64,000 nt of DNA from contig NC_088173.1 of assembly GCF_028769735.1 (NCBI RefSeq), forward strand, positions 26,166,038 through 26,230,037, written 5' to 3'. The notes below the pieces were generated by a model, which made no database searches, was not told the origin of the DNA, and saw only the letters and a list, made by a program, of their open reading frames with translations. Position numbers and translations under genes: made by a program. The stretch is from Zonotrichia leucophrys gambelii. Lineage: Eukaryota > Chordata > Aves > Passeriformes > Passerellidae. How positions within the stretch are numbered: position 1 is the first letter of the stretch; each line of letters starts with the position of its first letter. This document shows, piece by piece, positions 1 through 13,000 of the stretch.

Positions 1-3000
1 TTGACTTAGGTTACTCTGGGCACTGCTCATTCTAATGCAGCCTCATTAAATTCAGGGAAGGCTGCTACAGTGAAATCTGGGGTAAATGAAACACTGTTCA
101 AATGCTACACTTCAGATACCTGTTTCAGACGCTGTCTTTGAAGAATGACATGTAACAGAAACAGTGTTTAACTTGCTTTAGGAATGCATCTTTAAGAAGT
201 CTTCTGCTGTCTAATTACAGTAAGCCAAGTATGTTTAAGCTAGAAAGTTCATTAATATTTCAAGCATACACTACACCATGACTACTGCATAATTCTTGAC
301 ATTCCTATAAAACCTGGTGCTCTTGGGAAACTGATGGCTCACAGGATTGTTAATGAGTGAGAGACCCTTTGCCTCTTGATCACTGGTCTGAATTCTGTTT
401 CATCTGAAAGCAGCAAATAACTGTCAGTGGCTGATGATGTTCATGAATTAATTTGATAGCTAGTCTTAGTTTAGATGGAAGCAGGAAAACATCTCAATTT
501 AAAAAATCTTTGCTTATCTTTGCTTACCTTCCCCTACTCGTGAAATCATCTCTGATGTGTCTGGATCAGCATGGCACAGAAAACTACAGACTCCTCCAAG
601 AGACTGGACAGAAAAAATGCCAGTGGCCATCCAGCATTATTACAGCTTGCCGAGGCGACAAAGTGACTATGTCACTCACTGGGTACACAAAAGGTGCAAT
701 TCAGAACTGCACATTATTACTGACTATAAGTCAGATCAGAAACTCTCCCTTCTTCCTGAAGACATTCCTGAGTGCTGTGAAAAAAAATTCTCCTTTAGGA
801 ATGAGTAACACCAAGTTACATGATTTGCTTTAAAGGTTGTGCTTCCAGAAGGGTGCTTCTGGAAAACATGAAGGCATTTTCACCTCACTACCCAACTTGC
901 TTGCGGTGAAGTTTTCCTCTAAAACATGGGGTTTGGCAGAGCTGGTTATAAAATCCCTGTTTTTACAGTTTGGCAGATTGTCCAGACAGGGCCCCCACAG
1001 TGGGCTCTTTCCTTGGCATATGGGACTTTTATATGTATTAGGGACAAATCATCCTCGAGGTGTAACAGAGGTGGGATTCCTCTTACCTGACGGGCCAATG
1101 CAAAGACTCTGTTTATCCTTCTCTTTCTCCTCTTTGCTTTTCATGCTGGACCTGTGTTAATTTAACAAAAAAGTAACATGAATTACCTAGGAAGAATGGA
1201 CTGAATCAGACAAGGTAATACCAAATGATTCCGACTGTCCGTCTAATGCAGATCATTCTACTGTTCACCCTTCAACCTGGTTAAAGCCCTTTCCTACTGT
1301 GTTGAGTGAATACATTCTTGTCACATCCAAGACAATGAGCATTATTTAATGAAAAAGCAGTATCTCTGGGTAAAAAAGACTGAACTTTGACTGGAAATAA
1401 ATAGACTGGTCCATCTGTTGGCAACTACCTCTTTCATTCTGAAGACAGAGACTTTCTTGGGCTGCATCTGAAGTGATATCTGGATATGTGCCATGATGTT
1501 CTTGGGTATCCTGTGATCATCCAGACTAGAGGCAAGCTCAGACAGACCAGGATTTCTATCCATTACATATGCCAAGATTACCACCCAGTAGAAATCAAGG
1601 CATCAAAAAGTGGAAAATTTAAAGCATGTTGAGTCTTCCCCAGCATGGAGCTAGGATATGGCTAAGTAGATTTCACCAACTACACAGATATATATAGTCT
1701 CCAAAAATGAACAGCAAGTAATTTTTTTATATCTTTTTCTGTTAACCTGGTAGAGTTTTAAGCATTGGGGAGGAAATTCTGACTCCACTAGAGACTATGA
1801 TGAACCTTCCATTGACTTAAGCAAGAGTAGCACATTAATTTGGTAACAGCATAGTTTAGCTTCTCACTCTTCTAGAAGTTCTTCCTGGTTTGTCTCTGAT
1901 CTACATGGAGGCCACAGTTAACACCACCCACAGCTCTGCAGTCCCCAGATCAAAATATTTTGCTTCTGTTTTCTGACATTATCTTACTGTAGTTAAGTCT
2001 AGCAGCTGCCTGCTCAGAGAGACAGAATAAGTGTGATAGAATGTAAAACATTGCTAAGGCTTATATGACAACTTTGGTGATATTTACTGGTTCTCACCTT
2101 TTCTTAATTGCAGGATTAGTAGAAAGAATCATTCCTCACCTAATTTTGCTGCCCCTTCATTTGCCATATGCAACTAGTTACAAAAATTTGCTCATTACCT
2201 GCGGCCCAGCATCAAGACCGATTCCACAGGGATCTTAGACTAATATTAATGACTATTTTTCATTAATTTGATATGGGATGGAAACTGTTGAGAAGAAATT
2301 CCAGATGCTCCGAGTTTGGCAAATTAATTAAGTATAAGATTAAAGTGTATCACAGTGAATGAATGAGAGAACCAGACACAATCAGTGGGGCAAAATATGG
2401 GTTTTAGCTGACATCCCAATAGGAGGTGGAGTATTCCAGTCTACTTGGTGACTCCTATTCCTCAGGTATGGGTTGTGAGCAACCAGAAAAAAGCCAGGGG
2501 TGTTAGGGAGGCTTCATGATCATTATATGCTGCCAAAAAATGTTTCTGAATTAGACATATGATATTGTTATGCCTGTATCAGTGGGACAAATGTTTATAT
2601 TACTGTTTATATTGTTGAATTGTTAGCATGCTGACTGGTTTGAATTTGGTTCACAGGAATTAATGCTTCCCCAGACAATTACACAGCATGGCCCAGCACT
2701 AGGACGAGGTCCATTTTCTGTAAGTAGGAAGGATAGATTATACGAGGAGCAGACCTTAGTTATATAGTTATAAGATCTGCCAGAGCCCAGGCCATGGCTT
2801 TATAACATTTACTAGCATAAGGAGATGCAGGCCATATGTTTGCATTGTGGCATGCCTTTGGAAGCAAACTGCATATGCAACCAATCTATCCATATCCCCT
2901 CTCTGTAAAATAAAGTTGTTGTGTCTTGGAAGGAGGAAGAGATATTGTAGCAAAATACTGACAAAAAAAGTCAGACCATACAGATAACAGCCTCACTGTA

Positions 3001-3355
3001 TGTGTCATAAGAGCTGCAGAAACCAGCTCTGAAGAAACACATTAGTGCATGAAGCAGGGTGGATGTTTCCCAGACATAGATGTCTTTGCACATTTAATGA
3101 TTCCTTCTGAACATGTATTTGTAGCTTCAACAATAATGATAGAGCTGTTTCTAAAATCTCAGCCAAAACCACCGTATTGCTAAGGTGTGTCATTGCCAGT
3201 CACGACTGGGCATATGTGAAACACCACAGTGAAAAACGTGGGCTGTCCCTGGTTTAGCTGTAAATGGCCAGAGTCTGGTGCCCACTGTGCTGCTCCCAGT
3301 GAAGGAACAGGCCTCCCTCCTTCCTGCCTCATCTCCACAAAGACAGAATACTTAC
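1..3355. other. Intergenic, nothing recognised
   Basis: AT-rich sequence with stop-dense frames on both strands. Short reading frames at 453-833 and 837-1160 show no recognisable domain and no convincing splice context. I see no repeat family, RNA gene or CpG-rich segment. Old, degenerate repeats cannot be excluded by eye. Confidence 0.5.
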
Positions 3356-3416
3356 CTTGCTGTCCAAGCTGTTGACCTTCAGGTCTTTCTTAAGGCTCAG
3401 TTGTTTTGCCTGGTCT
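3356..3416 (-). other. Candidate orphan exon with strong splice sites, minus strand
   Basis: Read on the minus strand, a 61-bp segment is preceded by a pyrimidine-rich acceptor (ctctctcatctttcag, AG at + positions 3417-3418) and followed by a near-consensus donor (AAG|gtaagt, GT at + 3354-3355). One frame is open across the segment and gives about 20 Lys-rich residues, starting Asp-Gln-Ala-Lys and ending Leu-Asp-Ser-Lys. The exon would start with the last base of a split codon and end on a codon boundary. I do not recognise the peptide. It could belong to an unidentified minus-strand gene or a long non-coding RNA, or be a chance pairing of sites. No partner exon was identified. Confidence 0.35.
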
Positions 3417-4656
3417 CTGAAAGATGAGAGAGACAGTTCATGTTGAGTTTACAAGTTTCTGGTTGTGAGACATGCATTATTTTGATGCTAGCTCCTTTTG
3501 TAATGCATAGGATGTCTAAACCATGCAATGGGCAACAGTTTACATTTCTTTTTTATGCTAGAATGTTTAAAAGGGTTTCTTTCCTGTCAAATTTAGCTAT
3601 CCTTTCAAAAGCGCAAACACTTCTTGATAGGACAGTAGACACACTTGTAAGAAACTCCAAATAATTTCCTTCGCCCACTCCCCATTTTAGATCATCTTTC
3701 ACATGGGAACAGCTTCCCTCCTCCTCACCCACCTCCTCCTCCAAAAAAATTTCTGACATCTGTTCCTTTACCTCTCTTGCAGCCACTGTTCCCTCATCAT
3801 TTGCCTTTTATTTTATGGGATCCACTTGTGCACTTCAACTCCATGCTCTTTGGGGTATAATCTTTTATATGTGGTGCACTTCTAACCCTTTGAACAGTAT
3901 CTTAAATATTACAGACATTTACAGCACAATATAAATGATAATGTAGTTAGACTGGAAAGGCAATTCCCTAGTTAACACCTCCCACATGTAGTGATTAAGT
4001 ACTAGGCTCAGAAGAGGCTCAAAAGCGTGCAGCAAACCCAGTGCAGATACATTTCTAGAAAGAGACTGCAAATTCCTAACTCCAGATGGTCTGCAGTTGG
4101 TGAATAATTACATGGATTGTTTGGTGCTTCACTAATCAATCATGACAGCAACAAGGAGAAAAAGCATGTCTGGGTAAAGGAAAATGTCCTTTGGAAAAAT
4201 CCCAAGTTATCATTTTGTGCATTTGATCTGCTCATCAAACATTGTCTTTTTTCCCTTTTGTGGTATTATGCTGTTTTAATTTTTCAAGAATAAATCCAGA
4301 AAAAGCAGTTGTTGGTGGTTTTTTCACCTATAAAATACACAAGAGAGAAGTCTGAACAGCATCAACATGACTGCTGCGTTGTATTTCAAAGACTGAAAAA
4401 TCATAAATGGGAGAGGAAGGGGAAGAGAATTAATATCGTGCATTATATTCTGGAGACCATGAAGCCTTCTCCAACTATTTCTGTAAATCTGTACATGAAA
4501 CCTGCAATTTAGCACACAGAAAACAAGGTCTGTGAGAATTTCCATATCCAGATTTCTTTCTCACAGCATGAAAACGTGAAGTTTGATTTTTAAAAATAAA
4601 GAATTACCTAAATCAAACAATAAGCAATGAACATCAGCCCTGATGGATGGAACATC
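3417..4656. other. Intergenic, nothing recognised
   Basis: AT-rich non-coding sequence. Overlapping short frames at 3440-3664 (+) and 3553-3786 (-) have no recognisable motif; the minus one is a pyrimidine-rich stretch read as Glu-rich peptide. Confidence 0.5.
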
Positions 4657-4803
4657 AGATGGACTCAGTTGGTTAGAGCAGGGGGCTAATAGTGCCAAGG
4701 TGATGGGTTCCATCCCCAGAGGGCCATTCACCCAAGAGTTGGATTTGATGATCCTTGTGGGTCCCTTCTAACTATTCTGTGCAAAAATTCTGTGATTCTG
4801 TGA
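4657..4803 (+). mobile_element. TguSINE1-like SINE (tRNA-Ile head, CR1-like tail)
   Basis: The 5' part resembles tRNA-Ile. It has an A-box-like CTCAGTTGGTTAGAGC, the anticodon region CTAATAG (AAT at 4688-4690), GCCAAGG, a B-box-like GGTTCCATCC (4706-4715) and GGGCCA. It then runs into a tail reading TTGATGATCCTTGTGGGTCC ... TTCTGTGATTCTGTGAA, the typical CR1 3' end. This tRNA-Ile/CR1 fusion is the known structure of TguSINE1, a passerine SINE mobilised by CR1. CpG sites are largely decayed, so the copy is not recent. It is not a functional tRNA: the acceptor stem 5' strand is degraded and no 3' acceptor end follows. Confidence 0.85.
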
Positions 4804-5757
4804 ATATGGGATCAGTGGCAACTGAAACATGTAGAACCAAGTCCAACACTGCCTTGACTACATACTGCTCAGTTTATTTGATCTCTCTCTACATCAAAAA
4901 AAGAGAAGGAGCAAAATTATATGCATAAAACAAATGGTGGATGAAGATACTGAAGGACCCAGAAGTAGAATAGATGGTTTGGGGGTTTACTTTGAGGGGA
5001 CGGTGAGCAGGGAAAAAAGTTCTACAAGAGCCAGTTTATCCTATTGAATATGTGAGTTCAGATATCTTTGTGAACTTATGTATAGTATTTAAGCCTGTAA
5101 GAAATGAAATGCATGGCAGTAGACACAAAAAAAGTAATGGGCATGATAAACTGTGTGACTGTAGCTCAAAGTTTGGACATAAGAGCAGCAGAGCACTGAG
5201 ACGTGCTATATTTCAATCGTAGATTTTCCATCAAAAGCAAAACTAGAGGTTTTTTTTAACTAGTTCGTTGGATTGTTTGGGGTTTTTAAAATTATTGTAG
5301 TCATGGCTCATAAAAATACAAGTGGACAATAAAAAAAGGCTGTGAAAGCAATGAGGTAGAGAGAACAGAATAACTGGATTTCAGAGACCTAAAAGTAAAT
5401 AAGATTTATCCATGTTAAGGCAAACTATTGTTTGCCTCCTACTCCATTAGAGTCATGTAGCACATAACTAACCTGATCTTCTCAGGGAGAGCAGTTGCCA
5501 AAAGGTGGACACGGCACCTGATGACATTAATACTTCCTTCTAGTACTAGCTTAAGTAATTTGGAAGAAGATCTATATACATTATGTGCAGACACTGCTTG
5601 TGGCAGTGCTTTAGCTGATGTTTTAGAAGATAGACCTGGAACACAGGCTAAACTATCAAAGTATTGATCCATGTACAATGGGAAGAAAATTGGGTGAAGA
5701 ATAAAGTTTTATCTGCTTTTTTTCCTTCACTGTCTTGGATTTAAAAATAAGTTTTTT
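4804..5757. other. Intergenic, nothing recognised
   Basis: AT-rich non-coding stretch between the SINE and a CR1 copy. The minus frame at 5439-5678 has no recognisable domain. Confidence 0.5.
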
Positions 5758-6125
5758 TGGAAGAGAGCTTCAAGATCATTTGCCCAACCATCAACACTAC
5801 ATGCACATAATTACTCCTAACGTATATCCCCAAGTGCCATATCCACACATCTCTTAACACTTTCAAGGATGGTGACTCCTTGGGAAACTTATTCCAATGC
5901 CTAACCACAATTTCAGTGGAAAATTTTTTCTAGTATCTAATCTGAACCTCCTCTGGCACAATGAGACTGGTTCCTCTCATCCTCTCACTTGAGACATAGC
6001 AGAAGAGACTGACCCTACCTGGCCACAACCTCCTTTTAGGTTGCTGTACAGAGCAATGAGAACCCCCTGAGCCTCCTTTTCTCCATACTAAACAATCCCA
6101 GCTCACTCAGCCATTCCTATTTTCA
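5758..6125 (-). mobile_element. CR1 LINE 3' fragment
   Basis: The + strand reads as the reverse complement of a CR1 3' region. It holds phrases such as TTTCAAGGATGGTGACTCC, TTCCAATGCCTAACCAC, TCTAATCTGAACCTCC, ACAACCTCCTTTTAGGTTGC and GAGCCTCCTTTTCTCCA, all standard in avian CR1. The element's 3' end is at the low-coordinate side near CTTCAAGATCATTTGCCCAA. Moderately diverged with small indels; no coding capacity. Confidence 0.9.
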
Positions 6126-7168
6126 CCAGCTGAATCTTGTACTTTAACAAATGTTTCTAAGATTTCTCATGGTTTTTTCTGTGAGAAGATACAGCTGAAT
6201 TGGAATTCTGCCTCCACTTCCTTTTGAATACTTTTGTGGTTGGATGTAAAAGTTTCTAGATAACTGAACCTAATCTATTTCTTCTGCAGGTAATCACTGG
6301 GTAAGATTTGCTTGCATCCTCTCTCTGGTCAGCATATAGAGATATTTCATTCCCTCCCACATTAATGTCCTTAATGTGGTTTCCACTGGTGGGTTTCACT
6401 TCACTAATTCCAGCATTGCTGCTGATTACAGATTACTGGAGCTTGCCTTCTTATCTCATGGGCACATCTGACTTGTATCCTGGTGTGGGATGGGGGTGGG
6501 GTGGGTGGCAGGGAGTGGGACATGACGTTCCTTTTTAGTTTGCAAATTCTTTCAGAGCTCCTCTCAGAGAAAATCCTCTATACACTTTGAAAAAGTCTGG
6601 GCAGCATATGTTACTGTTCACATGCTGTCTTATGAAATGGTTGCTTGCTGCTGTTCACAGATGTTCAGAGCACAGCCCTGACTTACCAGGATGTGTTTAC
6701 TGGTAGCTTGTACTTGGCAGTTTTATTTCATAGCCCATTTGGGTTAACTGACTGCTCCCTCATGCCAATGCAACCAACCTTTTTTGGACAGACATCACAT
6801 AGATTTTTCTGTGTCTGGAAAAGAAGCAATGGGCTGCTGAAAATCCATATTTTGACATTCTAGAAGCCAAAAACTGCTCTTCTGACTCAGTGTGCTCTTT
6901 GTTGCATATTGATCTTTGAGCATTGCTTGGCTCTTACTCATTGTGCCATTGCCATCTATACAAATGTCTTGGACTTTCAGCTTAGGTGTTAAATGAAGAA
7001 GGAATGAACATGCAGGCAAGAAAGTTCAACCAGATGCCCCTTTCATTCAGTAAACAAAGATGAGTAGTCATTTTCCATTACTTTTTTTGGCAAGCATAAC
7101 ATCTGACAGCCAAACTTCCACAGTTAGGTCCCCAGTTGCAAGGGTGATAGTTTTGCTTCATTTTTAAT
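6126..7168. other. Intergenic, nothing recognised
   Basis: Non-coding sequence between CR1 and the RTE-like fragment, with a G-rich run near 6485-6520. The minus frame at 6795-7019 lies next to the RTE fragment and might be decayed LINE sequence, but I cannot align it to the expected endonuclease continuation. Confidence 0.4.
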
Positions 7169-7354
7169 TAATGTCTCTTCAAGCTGTTGATAGAATTCAT
7201 CAACTGCATCTTTGTCATCTGCTATCGTAGGAGTGTTAATCTGTATGATCGACATCATGACTGGATTTGCAAGAAAAAGAACCATAATGATTTTATTGCT
7301 GATTGGATTACATCCAAGCATATACTTTGATCTCCTCTTGGATGTGACAAACAC
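7169..7354 (-). mobile_element. RTE/BovB-like LINE fragment, endonuclease domain
   Basis: The minus strand is open for about 60 codons and matches the conserved centre of an APE-type LINE endonuclease. In order it shows a Ser-Lys-Arg-Arg-Ser-Lys segment, LGCNPISNKII, a NPV-like segment, IIQINTPT (family pattern IIQVYAPT), an Asp/Glu-rich linker and DEFYQQLEETL. This layout is typical of RTE/BovB-clade LINEs rather than CR1. The following GDFNAKVG-like catalytic stretch is not recognisable, so the copy breaks there. Bird genomes are poor in RTE; the family AviRTE exists only in some lineages. Exact family is unknown; a very old amniote LINE is the main alternative. Confidence 0.6.
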
Positions 7355-9719
7355 AGTGCAAGTTTTTTTCTCATTTTTCTGAGCTTAAGCAGCAGCCCAA
7401 GTAGCTGTTCATCATCCTAGAATGGCACCTATTATTCCACTGCAGCACTGATTCTATATTTACCTACTTCAGATTTTTCCAATTCTTTTGTCACGATAAT
7501 GTGCCTTTTTCCCCCCATGCATTTCATGTTCTTACATTTACATAACACTTGGTATGCAGAATAATCTTCAGGCATTAACTTCCTAGAGTTTTGGTAGAGC
7601 CAGAAACACTCCCTATGACCAAAGACTCCACAGGAACCTCTTCTGAGCCATAGTGTCTTGCCTTCCATCATAGGAGGAAGGCAAGAGGACAAACCTGCTG
7701 TCCATTGCTTAACCATGCTCTTTTTCTAACCCAGCAACCTCCCCACTTGTCATCTACCTAATCAGCACACCTCCTGAACTTTTTCAATCTACCTGTACCA
7801 TGGTCAGCGTTTGGAGTTTGCCCACTCTGCTCACTCCTGTTTGCTTACTTTACTAGCCTGCCAGTAATGAACCCCTCATCTGCTGGGAGTCAGGTTCCTT
7901 GGTGAAGATTTAATCTACAAAAAAGACCAATGAAAGTGGAAGTACAAAAGGGATAAAAACATGTGTTTGGTAACTGATGGAGTGGGTCACAGAAGTTGGA
8001 GGAAGTGCAGAACATTTGAAAACCAATATTTTACCAATATTGTTTCAATGTTGAAAAAGTTGACTTTAAGAAATACTCATGTCGAATGTTCTTTATCTGT
8101 AAGCAGGAGCTGGGTGAGCACTGTGAAACCTCCAAAATGTAGCAGATCTGGCTGACACATACTTGGACAATCTTCCTTTGCACCTCATACCATTTCATAT
8201 TTATATTTGATCTTGAAACCTGGCAAGTGTCAAATTACTTTAAATCAGGACCCTACTAAAACTGAAGATATGACTCAAGCTCCTTTTTAAATGGACTCTC
8301 TGCTTGTTTGAGCATGTTTCTCTTTTGAAGGTACTACTCCTTTGCTACATAGAACAAAATGATTGCTTAAGTAAAAAGGAAAAAACCCTCAGAACAATTC
8401 CCCATTTTTTTTCTTGAATGCTTAGATAATATTTTAGACATGTTTTTCTGAACTGAAATAAACTTTACTTCTAGGGCAAACCTGCCATGAATGTTTCACT
8501 AAACGATTTGGCTTTTCAGGGGGCAAGTCAAAGCAGAATTTGGAATATTTCTGTGTTCTTTTCATAATTTCACATTATACTCCTCAATGATTTTCCTAGC
8601 TTCATCTTCAGGACTTTTCTCATACTTAACTTTAAATTAATTTATTCTTCCTTCAGATACATATGACCTTACAGAAAAACAGAGGGGTATCAATACTTTC
8701 AGTTCAGTCTGTCTGTAACTTCTTCCATTAATCTCTCTTTATAAGAAAAAGAGACAGATGAATTGCAGAGTCATAGGTTGACTTTTATTGATCATTCTGA
8801 GATGTTGTTTGGACATAGTGTCTGCTTTCTTGTCTGTTAACCTGAACCCACTCAAATTTGTCTCGTAAGGATCTGTTGACTCTAAGTGTGATGCTTTAGG
8901 ACACTATATATATCACCAGAAAAATAATTCCTGTGACTGAGTCAACCCACTGGCCTAACTCTTTGTCACACATGTCAGGATCTGCAGCTGCCTAGAGGCT
9001 CTCCATGTGACCATAGAAACCTTTAAATGATGACAAAAAAATTGCAAAGTGAGTTTGAACCTGATGCTGGCAGTCAGAGCAGCATTTGTTTAGTCTGTTC
9101 TTCTCAGATTCTTAATGGTATTCTCTTCAGATTAATCCTGTAATTGATTTAAATACACTCTTTTTCTTGGAATGGCTGCACTTGAGATTTGAAAATAAAA
9201 AATGGCTTCCTCTAACCTTTACTCAGAAAAATTTAATAGATTTATGTAGCCACATGTTTAAACTGCTTAGAATTATATCCTTGTACTCTGGAAAAATGTT
9301 TTCAATATGTACAACATAAATCCATAACCTTTGCCTCATTTATGAAATGCAGACAAGAACTATATTTTTCATCCTAATTTTTGTGTTTTAGACAGTAAAT
9401 ATAATTTTTATAGATAAATACCCACAGTTACAACAAATCATTACAATTCTAATTACCAGAAATTAAAATATGACAGTCATGTATTTAATTTCAGATGCAA
9501 TACATTCTTCTCAGGGTCTACAGACTTGTAATCAGTATCAGAATAATCAATGTGAAATAAACAGAAATGAAAAAATATTACTGAGGCTCGGTGGAGAACT
9601 TGAAGAAACTCCTTGGCATAAGCAGAAATGACAATTTTCTCTTTGCCCATTTCTATTGCAGCTTGTAACTTGTATATGGAAAGTAAGGAGAGATCTCTGC
9701 CTCTGAGGTACTGCTTCAT
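7355..9719. other. Intergenic, nothing recognised
   Basis: AT-rich non-coding stretch. The minus frame at 7432-7716 lies where the N-terminal part of a LINE endonuclease would be expected, but I cannot match it. No other repeat, RNA gene or exon was recognised. Confidence 0.45.
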
Positions 9720-10000
9720 TTTGCCCTTAATGAAACAATGTTGGCTTTCACCAATCACCTCCTTAGCTTCCATGTGTCACAGCACAGATCCAAGAAGGAT
9801 TTGCTCCCTGATCTATCTAGGCACCAGGTGAGACTGACTGGCCTGTAGTTCACCAGGCCTTTTGGTTTTGCCTTATTCAAAATGAGGGTTATGTTTCCCC
9901 TTTTCCAGTTAGTGGGATCTTCACCAGATTGACACAACTTCTCTAGTATGATGGGTAGTGGCTTAGCATTTCATCAGGTCCCAAGGACTTGATGTACCCT
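9720..10000 (-). mobile_element. CR1 LINE ORF2 fragment (reverse transcriptase N-terminal part)
   Basis: The minus-strand translation shows the conserved CR1 series LGPD, then PLPIILEKLCQSGEDPTNWK, then N.T.I.NKAKP and NYRPVSLT. After a frame change comes VIGESQHCFIKGK (CR1 pattern GNSQHGFTKGK). Stops and at least one frameshift separate the pieces, so this is a dead copy. It derives from the internal ORF2, unlike the other CR1 copies here, which are 3'-end fragments. Confidence 0.88.
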
Positions 10001-13000
10001 TGGCTTCCTATGATTAATCCATCCTTATCTTTAGGAAAATTTTTAGGAAGATACCTTTTCTTCCTAAAGATGTCCAGTTTTCAACTCACTAAAACTTAAG
10101 CCTGTTACTTTCATCTTATCCATCATGGATTCTGAAATATTGTCTTTCCGCAGCAAGTCACTAAGCATTTGAAGAATGTCAGTGATTCTCCACTTCTCTC
10201 ACCTCAAGCCTGAGCATTATTTAAACAGTCCAGGTGTGTAAACCCATGCTTCAGAAGCTGCTTATGTGGGTGGCACACCGCTTATATCCCCTTGCCAAAG
10301 GGAGTGCTTGGCCCTACCAAGCCATTGTAAATATCAACCATTGTATTTCTAGGAACAGGATCGTTGCAATTGCCAACTCTCACCAACAGACTTTTCAGTA
10401 GTCTTTTCATTAACAGCTTCAGCTAGAACAGGATGTTTTTGTATTTAAAAGTCAGCCAACTCAGCTGTTTTCCACTGATATGAAACAGGGACAAATGGCC
10501 AGGTGCCAAATCACTATATAAATGTGAGATTATGTTTTTAACATTTACCTAAGCAAAAATGTTCCAGAAAAATTATCCAGATACTACTAAATACCATTTT
10601 CTGGAAGCCCTTCAGGAAATCTACATATTGAGGTATTTTAAGAAACATAAGGGCTTGTGGGAATAGCAAGTTCAGAACAAGGCTTCCTTGTGTTCAAGTA
10701 GGGTGGAGAACAAGAAAACTGAAACATGTTAACTGCTTTCTAAATACTGACAAAAGACATTCATTCTAGTGGATTTTCCAATGAACAATCTGGATGTTTA
10801 ATTTACATTCACACAGTCTCCAAAAGTCAATTTCTTCCACAGAAGAAAAAAGAATTTTGGTGGACAATTTCTGGTTTCACTCATGAAACATACCTTGTGT
10901 CAGGAGGACAAACAGTTGAAAGTATGGTCCAATGTAAAGCAGCAAAGAGAGGCACTGATAACCAGAGAACTGCCTGATAAACCAGAAACTTCCTGATGAC
11001 TCGGCAGAGTTGTGTTCCTCTGTGCTTTGTGCAAGTGAGGATCTTTCCCCTCTTGACCTCCAGGGACAACCGATCTTTCAAGATGAGAATTCTGAATAAT
11101 AAGAAATGCACTCAAGTAGAAGGGAAGGAGGAGCACAAGAGGGAAATGATTCATTGCCATAACTGAAGCAGAAGAATAACCTATTCATATGCAAGGTCAT
11201 CTGTTGTTCTGGGTCATTGTGCTAATGAATCACCGTTTGTTTATACACTGGGAGTAGCACCTTACCAGTACAGAGAGGAAACAGAGACTATTTGTAGCAG
11301 GGATTATACCAGTAATTTTAGTGAAAACTTCTAATTTCAAAACACCTGACAGAAGAAAGGGCTGTATTCATACCTAAAACTGAAGAGACTTCTCCACTTC
11401 TTTGGCCTGTGTGCAATTTAAACATATTTGTCTTAGTGCCAGATCTGTGGCCAACGGATCTGAAGCAGAATTTGACAGTGCAGACACTGACATGTTATGA
11501 ACTGCCAAAAGTACAAACTAGGGAGCACAATGTTTGTGCTTTTTCTACAGCTAGAGTGTTCATTAGTGGTTTAGAGGAGAAATGGAAAGGCTGTGACAGG
11601 GAATAACTTTACTGGCAATATGACTAATTTATGCTTTCATTTCCCCTCTAAATATCTTAAGAAATGTTGTCTCAACTATAAGCCATTTATTCCAATAACT
11701 TTTAATTTGTATATTGAGGAAGTTTATGTTCACATGTTGCCAAAGAATCTGAACAGAGAGAATCTTTTATCCTAAATTCCCAAGAGGTGATCTCTTGATT
11801 TGAGTAGACCAATTGCTGTTCTTTGAAGGAGACTGTTTTCTGAGTTGGTCTGTAGATAAGAAAATGGATGAGGAGTATGTGTCTGTATTTTTTTACAATT
11901 GTTCTGAAACTTGCAAGGGGGTCACTTGCATGCTTCATGCAGCACAATCATGGGGTCCACAACTGCATTTTGCTTCCTGATGTGCAGAAGTAAGGCAAAA
12001 TTCAACATGCTCCTTCAGACCTCTATTCATTGTCAGAGAAAAAAATCCAAACAGCCAGGAAACAACCTCTGTACAGGTTATCACACCCCTGTGAAAACCA
12101 AACAAGTCATAAACCTAATATTGAAGCAGTGCTTCAGCTCTCACTGCCAGACCTATGAGCAGTGGGCAATTAACCACTGTAGAGGGCAGAGAGGAGAGAC
12201 AGGAATGAGACAGAGTCTTCACTTACAACTCTGCGGAGCCACATTGCTCTGGAAAGGGCCTGGCACCCTCCACCTGCCTGTTCCTGACTGCTTCACAGCC
12301 TTCAGGCCTGCTAGTTGTTACCAGGGATCAGGCTATGCTACTACGCAGCTTTGCTTCTGAACTGTAAGCCCTAGATTTGATTCATCATTCCTCCCTCTAA
12401 ACCTTTCAGAAACAAGAAGGGAGAGAACTCCCGAGGTCCTTGAAATTTCACCTTAGACTGTATATATTACACACATTAAAGCAGTCCAGTAAATAACTCC
12501 ATCAAATGAGGTAACAAAAAATGTTAGGAAGAATGAGAAAAATACAGGGACTGTCTTTCCCCTACTCTCTGAACTCACTCATAAACTGGTGGAGAAGACT
12601 GGACTTCTTTGGGGGCAGAACATTTCCACAATCTTCCTGTCAGGTCAATGAGAACATTAAAAAATTAAGTCTATACTAAGAACAATAGGAAGTGACAAAG
12701 GATGTTTTCAAGCCTGGCTCCTTCTCATCTCTACGGATGATTAATTAAAATTACCCCAAGGATGGATCTTTCTCTTTAGTAACTTGTGCTCTCCTAAGCA
12801 TTTTCAGGGATGTTGAAGGTATTAACATGGCCCCAGAGATGCTTCCAGAAGCAATTTAGAGAGAATGTCAGCTATAGGTATGATGTCTATATAAGGCATA
12901 CACAACAGTGCACCTTACAGCCCTTCTTAGATTACAGGACCTAGCAGCTAGCGGAGCATGTAGGAAGATTAGGCATCATCACAAACAAAAATGGCTATTC

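Noticed and set aside
4657..4730. Possible tRNA-Ile gene
   Set aside because: The 5' acceptor strand is degraded, there is no proper 3' acceptor end, and it continues directly into a CR1-like tail, so it is the head of a SINE.
11911..12360. 149-codon open frame on the plus strand
   Set aside because: No motif or hydrophobic pattern of interest and no exon signals.
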